64,000 bases of DNA from Streptomyces sp. NBC_01381 (lineage in GTDB: Bacteria > Actinomycetota > Actinomycetes > Streptomycetales > Streptomycetaceae). Positions 57,730 to 64,000 of this stretch are shown one piece after another. Made by a program: the position numbers and the translations under genes. Where the stretch lies: assembly GCF_026340305.1 (NCBI RefSeq), contig NZ_JAPEPI010000001.1, positions 3,162,001 to 3,226,000 on the forward strand. The letters are read 5' to 3'. A model generated the notes under the pieces. The model was not told the origin of the DNA and made no database searches. It was given only the letters and a program-made list of their open reading frames with translations. How positions within the stretch are numbered: position 1 is the stretch's first letter; each line of letters opens with the position of its first letter.

Positions 57730-59643
57730 GTGAAGATCAAGCGCGTACGCATCGAGAATTTCTGCTGTCTACACAAAGTGGACATTGCCTTCGAGGAAAT
57801 ATCCTGCTTCATCGGCCCCACCGGTGTCGGCAAGTCCACCGTGCTGCGCGCACTCGATTGGTTCTTCAACGGCGAAAGGTCCCTCGCGCTCAGTACCGAC
57901 GACGTCCACTCGGCCGCGGAGAGCGAGCGCATCTCCGTGGAGGTGGAGTTCGACGGGCTCACCGACGAGGACCGTGAGGCTCTGCAGCGGTACGCGCCCC
58001 AGGGCGCCGAGAGCATGAGTATCTGGCGGACCTGGCAGGACGGCGAGGACAAGATCACCGGCAAGGCTCTGGCCTACGCTCCCTTCGAGGAGGTCCGTCG
58101 GCACGAGAAGGCCATGGACCTGCGCCGCGCCTACAAGGAGCTCATGGAGAGCGACCCGAGCCTCGGCCTCAGGTCGGTCGGCAGCGCGGCCGCCGCCGAG
58201 GAGTCGATGCGCGTCTGGGAGTTGGCGCACCGCGACCAGCTCACCGAGACGGAGATCGAGGGCACCCACTTCTTCGGCTTCGCCGGCCAGAGCAAGCTCG
58301 CCGAGCTGATCGACTTCGTCTTCATCTCCGCCGACCTGCGTGCACACGAGGAGGCCGACGACCGCAAGAAGTCGGCGCTCGCCCGGATCCTCGACCACAC
58401 CGTGGACCGCACGGAGGCGAACGAGCAGCTCGAGGCCATCGAGGAGAACGCGCACCAGGAGCGTCTCGACGTGCACTCCAAGGTGTACGGGCCCGTACTG
58501 GAGGACATTTCCGCCGCCCTGTCACGGGAGGTGGCCCAGTTCACCGTCGGACGCGAGATCGTCGTGTCGCCTGTCGTGCAGGCGCCGAAGCTCGCCCGGA
58601 CAACCTTCCAGATCAGTGTCCAGGATGGGGCCGCGCAGACCTCCGTCCACCGGCAGGGGCACGGATTCCAGCGTGCTCTGATCATCGCCGCGCTCAAGCT
58701 GCTCGCCGAGCGTCGGCGTCCGGGCGGTGTGACGCGGACGCTGTGCCTCGCCATCGAGGAGCCGGAGCTCTTCCAGCACCCGCCGCAGGCGAGGGTCTTT
58801 GCCGAGGTGTTGCGCGGTCTCGTGGTATCCCCGGCCGGCCGGACCCAGGTGATGTACGCGACGCACCACCCCGTCTTCATCGAGTCGCGCAGCTACCACG
58901 AGGTCCGCCGGCTCAGCCGCGACGGTGGTACGGAGCATCCGGTCACCCGGGTGTCGCAGGTGTCCGAGGCCGAGCTGTGCCGGGACCTCTCGGAGCTGGT
59001 GAGTGAGGCGTCCATCCGGCGCAAGGCGGGCATCATGTGCGCCGGTACCTTGGCCGAGGGATTCTTCGCGCGAGCGGTGGTGCTCGTCGAGGGCAACACC
59101 GACGGGGCCGTCCTGACCGGCTGCGCTGAGCGGATGGGGCTGAGCCTCGGTGCGCAGGGCGTGAGTGTCATCGACGTCGGAGGCAAGAGCAACATCTTCC
59201 TCTGCCATGCGATTCTCACCGCCTTGGGCGTGCCCACCTACGTCGTCTTCGACGGGGATGCGGGCAAGGCAGAGCGCAGCAGGTCAGGGGTGCAGCAGCT
59301 TCCGGAGCCGGAGCGGCTTACCAAGGAGGCCAAGATCGAGGAGCAGACGCGCAAGGACGCCGAGGAGAACGCCAACCTCCTGGGGTACTTGGGTGCTCCG
59401 CGGACGCCCTGGCCTGCGACCGCCTCCGCTGCCACGCACGCAGTCTTTGAGGACACCTTGGAGGTCTTCCTCAACGACGCGTGGCCGTCTTGGGGCAGTA
59501 GGCGTCGGGAGCTGATCGACTCGGGGCACGGCTTCGGCGCAAAGAACACCGCCACCTATCGGGAGGCGGCGTTGAAGGCCGACTCCGGGCCTCCGTTCGA
59601 GCTGATCGCGATGCTTGAGAACGTGACGGCGATGGCTGGGTGA
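57730..59643 (+). CDS. OLD-like ATPase with C-terminal TOPRIM nuclease domain
   Basis: A 637-aa protein. The N-terminal ABC/SMC-like ATPase has Walker A GPTGVGKST (29-37), signature-like GHGFQRALIIAAL, and Walker B TLCLAIEEPELF. The C-terminal TOPRIM region has VVLVEGNTDGAVL (Glu) and VVFDGDAGK (D-x-D), as in overcoming-lysogenisation-defect nucleases. Such proteins act alone or with a helicase (as in Gabija) in phage defence. No UvrD-like partner lies beside it, so it is a stand-alone OLD protein by context. It starts at a GTG. Confidence 0.85.
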   Translation: MKIKRVRIENFCCLHKVDIAFEEISCFIGPTGVGKSTVLRALDWFFNGERSLALSTDDVHSAAESERISVEVEFDGLTDEDREALQRYAPQGAESMSIWRTWQDGEDKITGKALAYAPFEEVRRHEKAMDLRRAYKELMESDPSLGLRSVGSAAAAEESMRVWELAHRDQLTETEIEGTHFFGFAGQSKLAELIDFVFISADLRAHEEADDRKKSALARILDHTVDRTEANEQLEAIEENAHQERLDVHSKVYGPVLEDISAALSREVAQFTVGREIVVSPVVQAPKLARTTFQISVQDGAAQTSVHRQGHGFQRALIIAALKLLAERRRPGGVTRTLCLAIEEPELFQHPPQARVFAEVLRGLVVSPAGRTQVMYATHHPVFIESRSYHEVRRLSRDGGTEHPVTRVSQVSEAELCRDLSELVSEASIRRKAGIMCAGTLAEGFFARAVVLVEGNTDGAVLTGCAERMGLSLGAQGVSVIDVGGKSNIFLCHAILTALGVPTYVVFDGDAGKAERSRSGVQQLPEPERLTKEAKIEEQTRKDAEENANLLGYLGAPRTPWPATASAATHAVFEDTLEVFLNDAWPSWGSRRRELIDSGHGFGAKNTATYREAALKADSGPPFELIAMLENVTAMAG

Positions 59644-59658
59644 CGGACTGGCGGCGGC

Positions 59659-59694
59659 GCCAGGTCAGTGGGGGATGACCATCACTGACCTGGC
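59659..59694. terminator. 12-bp hairpin between OLD-like and membrane-protein genes
   Basis: GCCAGGTCAGTG (59659-59670) is perfectly complementary to 59683-59694. It lies between convergent genes. Confidence 0.8.
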
Positions 59695-59742
59695 ACCGTC
59701 ATCGGTACACAACGCGTGAGCGCAACTGGGGCTGCGCTCGCT

Positions 59743-61374
59743 TCAGCGGCAGTTGCGTCCCGTCGATTCGCTGATCACTACGTCCTCCAGTCGAACGGAA
59801 AGTGATTCCGCTCGCCGTGGATCCCAGAGCCACACCCGGTCGCCGGACGGCCCAAAGGTGAGCAGAGACCTCTTGCTGTCCATCGGGCCGTTGAAGACAG
59901 AGAACTTCTTCTCCAAAGGCTCGACGCACACAAGCTTCCCCTCAAGCCCGTAGTACGTCGCTGGATTCGTCCCCGAGCGGGCGGCCACCCAGGCGCGTCC
60001 CGCGGCGTTTTGCGCGCCGGCCATTCCTGCGAGCATGGACATGCCGACGATGAAGATCGCCATCAATGGGACTCCGACCTTCACCATGCCCCGCGAGTGA
60101 ACCAACTGGTGGTAGTGGCGCATCCACCCGGCAATGGCGAGGACGAGCAGTGCGAAGGCGAAGGCAGCGCCAAGAGGTTTGAGGGAGGCGGCATATCGCC
60201 AGTAGAGCGACGCTGGTGCAGCATCCGCGGGCATGCCGAAGCCGGTCCTGAGATAGACGGTGTGCAGCAGGCCCCCGAACCATGGCAACGCCAGAGCGAG
60301 CGCGGGGACCAGCGCCGGGATGGCCCAGTTGGCATTCCGGCTGAACCAGGAGTGGACCAGGGCGTATGCCAACCCATAGAGAACGAAGGCGAGAACTGTT
60401 ATGCCCATCGCTGCGTATGTCAGGACGCGCGCTGCCTGAGCCGGTGGCCCAGGTGCAGAGATGGCCAGGAGGAAGCCAGAGGCTGTAGCCGCGCCGACGG
60501 CCATTGCTCCCCAGGCTAGTTGGGTCCGGAATGGCCTGGGACCGCGCGTAGCAAGGAGAGTGCGGCCAACCGGCCAGATGAGTACCAAGGTCATGATGAG
60601 CGGCAGCAGAATGCGTACGCCGTCGAACGCGGCGAGAGCGAAGCCGCAGCCGAGGGACAGTATCTCGCCTGTCAGAAGTGGCAGCGCGATGCGCCACCTC
60701 GCAGAGACCGGATCGGGCGGAGAGGCATCCGTGTCCCGCCCCTCCAGGCCAGTGGGGATGTGCAGTTGGAGCCTATCCGGGTCATACGGACGCCCGGTGA
60801 GTGCTCCGCTTTCCAGCCGCTCGGCGACAGACTCAGCGTCGGGCCGTCCGGGCTGCTTGACGATACGGAGTACGGTCACAGAATTGAGAAGGGCGCGTAG
60901 GCCGAAGAGCCGCGTCGGCGCATTTGTTTCCTTCTCGCGTGCGTGGAACACCGTCCGGTAGTCGTGTTCGAGGTCGTGCTCGATCAGCGCCGCGTCCACG
61001 ACCCACAGTCCCGCCTGATGCAGACGGGCCAGGTTCTCGATTTCTCCAACAGCGGCCTGCACTGCACCGAAACGTGCGCCATGTAGCCGGACTTCTACGA
61101 GAAGTCCACGTCTGCCGGCTCCGATCGGCTCGGAATGCGGAGCCTCCCGTGACCGGACGGACCAGCCTCGCCCCTCGAGCAGTTGGGTGGCGAGGCTGAT
61201 CTCGTCCGGTGCGTCGATGGCGGCGACGAGCACCTCCACCCGCCGGTTGAACGGCTCCGCAGGCAGTGATGCCGCTGCTGTCTCATCCGTCGTCGGAGAT
61301 GGTGCGGATCCGTTTCTGGGTGGTGGGACCAACCCAGGCGGATTCCTTCGTGGCGGGCGCAGCATTCGCGGCAT
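59743..61374 (-). CDS. Multi-pass membrane protein of unknown function
   Basis: A 543-aa protein from the ATG at 61374 (AAGGA site 8 bases upstream). Residues about 40-190 form a soluble domain (RRVEVLVAAIDAPDEISLATQLLEGRGW, VVDAALIEHDLEHDYRTVFHA). Then about nine hydrophobic helices fill residues 235-470 (for example LPLIMTLVLIWPVG, IPALVPALALALPWF). The last 70 residues are again soluble. No family is recognised. It lies in the defence island divergent from a PIN-like gene. It might be an effector acting on the membrane, but no evidence beyond location supports this. Confidence 0.7.
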   Translation of the reverse strand: MPRMLRPPRRNPPGLVPPPRNGSAPSPTTDETAAASLPAEPFNRRVEVLVAAIDAPDEISLATQLLEGRGWSVRSREAPHSEPIGAGRRGLLVEVRLHGARFGAVQAAVGEIENLARLHQAGLWVVDAALIEHDLEHDYRTVFHAREKETNAPTRLFGLRALLNSVTVLRIVKQPGRPDAESVAERLESGALTGRPYDPDRLQLHIPTGLEGRDTDASPPDPVSARWRIALPLLTGEILSLGCGFALAAFDGVRILLPLIMTLVLIWPVGRTLLATRGPRPFRTQLAWGAMAVGAATASGFLLAISAPGPPAQAARVLTYAAMGITVLAFVLYGLAYALVHSWFSRNANWAIPALVPALALALPWFGGLLHTVYLRTGFGMPADAAPASLYWRYAASLKPLGAAFAFALLVLAIAGWMRHYHQLVHSRGMVKVGVPLMAIFIVGMSMLAGMAGAQNAAGRAWVAARSGTNPATYYGLEGKLVCVEPLEKKFSVFNGPMDSKRSLLTFGPSGDRVWLWDPRRAESLSVRLEDVVISESTGRNCR

Positions 61375-61553
61375 TTCGGCGATCCTTGGGGTCGTGCCGG
61401 TGTCGGCGAGAGCGGTGTGTCGAAGTGCCCAACGATACGAATGGCTATGGAGAGTTGGCTGATACCTGACTCTCGCCAGAGGGCCTCCGAGCTGGAAGAA
61501 TGCCCGCACGCCCGCAGGAGCTACGGGGTCGCGCACGGGGAGCAGCACACACC

Positions 61554-62972
61554 ATGTCGTACACAGGACCGACTGACGACCAGCCGGAGCCGGTCGCCCC
61601 GGAGCGAGGCATCTTCGACTGTGTGGAAGCCCACCGCAGTCCATTGCCCGGGGACTATGAACGGGTCTTCCAGACAGGCATGGTCGTCCTCGACACGAAC
61701 GTGCTTCTCAATCTCTATCGCTCCAACGAGCGGACCCGCCTCGACACCCTCGCCGTCCTGAACAAGCTGCGCGACCGGATCTGGGTGCCGCATCAGGTGC
61801 TCACCGAGTTCTGGCGCAACCGAGAGTCCAAGTCGGTACGCCATCATCACAGCACCAAGGCGAAAGAAGTCAGCGTTGCCCTCGACCGCGTGCGGCGGTC
61901 GGTGGGAGACGCAGTCGACCGCTGGGTCAAGGATGTGCGACTGAAGCCCGACGAAGACGTCACCCAGCGGATCCAGGAAGGGCTGAAGGTCCTGGGCGAG
62001 ACGATGGACGGGCTGAGGCAGATCGTCGATGGGCAGGCGCAACGCGATGCGCTGTCCGGCACTTCGGCGACGCACACCGACCCGGTCCTTTCTGCACTGG
62101 AGCCGTTGTTAAAAGGGCGGATCGGTGAGCCCCTTCCGCAGGCCGACTACGACAAGGCCGTCCAAGACGCACAGAAGAGGGCCGACGACGAAGTTCCGCC
62201 CGGGTATGAGGACTTCAGGACGAAGCCGCCAGAGCAGGCTGCCGGTGACTACCTGCTCTGGCTGCAGGTCCTGCAGGAGGCCGAACGCCGCGCATGCGAT
62301 GTTCTTCTGGTCACGGGTGACGTGAAGAAGGACTGGTGGACCCCGAGGGATGGAGACATCCTGGCGCGGCCAAGGCCGGAGCTGGTGAACGAGATGCGGG
62401 ACATCGCAGGCACGCGTCTTTACATGCTCACCCCCGGAGAACTGCTCACCACTGCGGAGGGCTTGCTCGAAGGTCTTCAGGTCGACGAGGACTCTGTCAA
62501 TGATCTTGAACAACTGGGCAGCGCCGACCGAGAGGAAGACGCTCCCGAGGGTGGCTGGACGCGGCAGACGCTCGACCTCTTCATCAAGGAACTACGGCTC
62601 CGCTACCAGGCACAGGCCAAGGTGATCATCGCGGCTGCGGCCAACGACGGTTTCGTGGACCGGGCGACGGTGTATGAGCTCGCCGGGTACCCGGGGGACC
62701 GGCAGCTCAAGGGGTTCACGCGACCCGTCAGCACCGTGGCCAGAGAACTGGAGGATGAGGGGGAGCTGAGCGGGGAGGAGCCCTTCCTCCTGCACACCAT
62801 CTACGGCTCAGTGACGGAGCCGTCTTGGGCGACGGGGTTCCGCATTCCTGATGAGACCATTCCGCTGCTGCGCGAGAGTTTCGAAGGCGGGCCGCTCTGG
62901 CCAGTCTCGCCCAGGGATGTTGTAGAGCCCGACGACGGTGAGATGAAAGGCCCGGAGCGCGGCGACGAGTAG
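61554..62972 (+). CDS. PIN-like domain protein
   Basis: A 472-aa protein (start at 61554; an upstream ATG at 61500 would add 18). The N-terminal 300 residues have a large PIN-like fold: MVVLDTNVLLNLYR (first Asp), VPHQVLTEFWRNR (Glu), and DVLLVTGDVKKDWWTPRDG (Asp pair). These are the acidic residues that bind metal in PIN ribonucleases. The C-terminal region has a winged-helix-like segment (VIIAAAANDGFVDRATVYELAGY). A TTA leucine codon occurs at 62109-62111. Nuclease activity is inferred. It is divergent from the membrane-protein gene. Confidence 0.82.
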   Translation: MSYTGPTDDQPEPVAPERGIFDCVEAHRSPLPGDYERVFQTGMVVLDTNVLLNLYRSNERTRLDTLAVLNKLRDRIWVPHQVLTEFWRNRESKSVRHHHSTKAKEVSVALDRVRRSVGDAVDRWVKDVRLKPDEDVTQRIQEGLKVLGETMDGLRQIVDGQAQRDALSGTSATHTDPVLSALEPLLKGRIGEPLPQADYDKAVQDAQKRADDEVPPGYEDFRTKPPEQAAGDYLLWLQVLQEAERRACDVLLVTGDVKKDWWTPRDGDILARPRPELVNEMRDIAGTRLYMLTPGELLTTAEGLLEGLQVDEDSVNDLEQLGSADREEDAPEGGWTRQTLDLFIKELRLRYQAQAKVIIAAAANDGFVDRATVYELAGYPGDRQLKGFTRPVSTVARELEDEGELSGEEPFLLHTIYGSVTEPSWATGFRIPDETIPLLRESFEGGPLWPVSPRDVVEPDDGEMKGPERGDE

Positions 62973-63066
62973 CCGCCTACCAGCCCACTGGCCGGATCGC
63001 ATTCTTGCGTCCACTTCCCCTGCCTGTCACACAGAGAGCGGCGGGGTGTGAGACGGGGAGGGCGAT

Positions 63067-63702
63067 GTGAGCGCGTCAGGAGATGGGAACGGGCACGGAA
63101 ACAGCGGGAGCGGGACCACTTCGTCATGGGCCAGGAAGAAGTTCGGCAAGGACGCGGCGCGGCTGACCGCTGCCGTACCCGAGCGGCTGCACCGGGCACA
63201 TCTTCGCGCTCAAGCGGGATACAAGGCATCCGGGCTGAAGCGTCCGGGGGCGTCGTACGGCCACACTCTCGGGGATGCCGTACGGGAGGAGCTGGCGCAG
63301 GAAGCCGAGGAGCTGGGCGGTCTCGTTCGGTCGCTTCGAGGCAAGGACTACGCGGTCATCAACGACCACGTGCTCTTCCCTTTCAAGTACGACAGCCGTC
63401 CGGTCCCTGTGGAGCAGGCACGGATGAAGGACGCGTCAGAGGTGCGGCGTCGGTTGTTCGGTGCGCACGGGCCCGAGGAACAGGACGCCATCTTTCCTGC
63501 GGACGAGTACACCACTGAGGAGTACGACCGGCTCCATGAGGCATTCGAGGAACTCGGGCGTACGGCGAAACTCGTTTCTCTCTTCTTCACTTGCGACCCG
63601 GAGAACGGCGTCCACTCCATCCACTGGGGAGAAGCCCGGCTCGAACCCGATGGGACCTTCTCCTGGGCTCACCGGGAAGAGCTTCCCGCCGTCGGGGCGT
63701 GA
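63067..63702 (+). CDS. Unrecognised 211-aa protein upstream of the PglY-like gene
   Basis: A 211-aa soluble protein from the GTG at 63067 (GGGAGGG site). After a Gly/Ser-rich lead of 20 residues it is basic (WARKKFGKDAARLTAAVPERLHRAHLRAQAGYKASG), then has mixed alpha/beta character (YAVINDHVLFPFKYD; KLVSLFFTCDPENGVHSIHWGEARLEPDG). No catalytic motif is apparent. The next gene follows after 126 bp on the same strand. I could not assign a family. It may belong with the Pgl locus or simply be an island passenger. Confidence 0.65.
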   Translation: MSASGDGNGHGNSGSGTTSSWARKKFGKDAARLTAAVPERLHRAHLRAQAGYKASGLKRPGASYGHTLGDAVREELAQEAEELGGLVRSLRGKDYAVINDHVLFPFKYDSRPVPVEQARMKDASEVRRRLFGAHGPEEQDAIFPADEYTTEEYDRLHEAFEELGRTAKLVSLFFTCDPENGVHSIHWGEARLEPDGTFSWAHREELPAVGA

Positions 63703-63828
63703 CATCGGATCTCGCGGCAGCGATGTTCGAATGCCCAGGTTGCCACCTGCTTGGGGCTGGCAAGATTGGGGTGACGTGCGCGCTGCGCGGAACATGTGAA
63801 TCGCTGACCGAGGGAACGAGAGCTGCTG

Positions 63829-64000
63829 ATGTCCACGACCGATCTCTTCCTGCGAGATGTCATCGACATCAAGGAAGACGTCCACGCCGGCGATTTCAAG
63901 GTGGAGCTGACAGGTGGCTTCACTGAGACTGATGCCCGCGTCGCCGAGTATGTGGTCACGGACCAGCTCAAACAGGCCTTTGGCCGTGCGCTCGGGATGG
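63829..64000 (+). CDS. pglY: N-terminal fragment of a PglY-like BREX ATPase (3' truncated by window edge)
   Basis: An open frame from the ATG at 63829 runs off the window after 57 codons. The start [22 protein letters not shown], followed by [19 protein letters not shown], resembles what I remember of the BREX PglY/BrxC family N-terminus: D-V-I-D-I-P-E-x-V-H-x-x-D-F and Y-V-V-T-P-Q-L. The P-loop would be further downstream, so it cannot be confirmed here. PglY is the ATPase that works with PglZ in Pgl. Its presence about 8 kb beyond pglX agrees with the split arrangement of S. coelicolor. Confidence 0.6.
   Translation, partial: MSTTDLFLRDVIDIKEDVHAGDFKVELTGGFTETDARVAEYVVTDQLKQAFGRALGM

Noticed and set aside
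57730..59643. Gabija system (GajA)
   Set aside because: ATPase and TOPRIM parts fit the OLD family, but no UvrD-like GajB gene is adjacent on either side.

Overview
The window is high-GC actinobacterial DNA, almost certainly from a Streptomyces. Evidence for this is the GC-rich third positions, frequent GTG starts, Tat and lipoprotein signals, a DUF397/XRE/ATP-binding regulatory trio, a single in-frame TTA codon, and a core gene set that includes rpsA and coaE. No rRNA, tRNA, CRISPR array or insertion sequence was recognised. All functional names are inferred from the sequence and from family knowledge; no database search was possible.

Region 1 (1-16.5 kb) is core chromosome. It holds a secreted lytic transglycosylase, a small membrane peptide next to a DUF3068 protein, an HrpB-type helicase, an acetyltransferase, a methyltransferase, ribosomal protein S1 (rpsA, with a clear sigma-70-like promoter and a long leader), a secreted beta-helix protein, a Tat-exported flavin amine oxidase, a PAC2 protein, coaE, a DUF3592-like protein, a TPR protein, a small membrane protein and an acyltransferase-like protein.

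Region 2 (16.5-37.5 kb) is metabolic and housekeeping. It holds methyltransferases, an S4 RNA-binding protein, an M20 dipeptidase overlapping a YfcC-type carrier, a GntR repressor divergent from an NCS1 permease plus hydantoin-racemase-like operon (with a tandem palindromic operator between them), a GH6 glycosidase, a RidA protein, an alpha/beta hydrolase, a leftward three-gene operon (phosphoesterase, MFS transporter, TolB-like protein), an SNF2 helicase overlapping a SWIM zinc-finger protein, and a Tat phosphoesterase. A 106-bp intergenic repeat occurs twice between convergent genes.

Region 3 (37.8-64 kb) reads as a phage-defence island. Leftward at its edge lie a PD-(D/E)XK-DUF2075 helicase and a small membrane protein. 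Rightward comes PglW (NERD + pseudokinase + kinase), then a very large DUF4011-type superfamily I helicase with a Vsr-like nuclease domain (broken by a one-base frameshift), then PglX, a BREX-2/Pgl adenine methyltransferase. After that come a WhiJ-like regulatory trio, an OLD-like ATPase/TOPRIM nuclease, a multi-pass membrane protein divergent from a PIN-like protein, an unknown 211-aa protein, and finally the first 57 codons of what looks like PglY. The best reading is a split Pgl (BREX type 2) locus with pglW-X and pglY(-Z) about 8 kb apart. Its unusual feature is a giant helicase-nuclease gene inserted between pglW and pglX, together with several other candidate defence genes in the gap.
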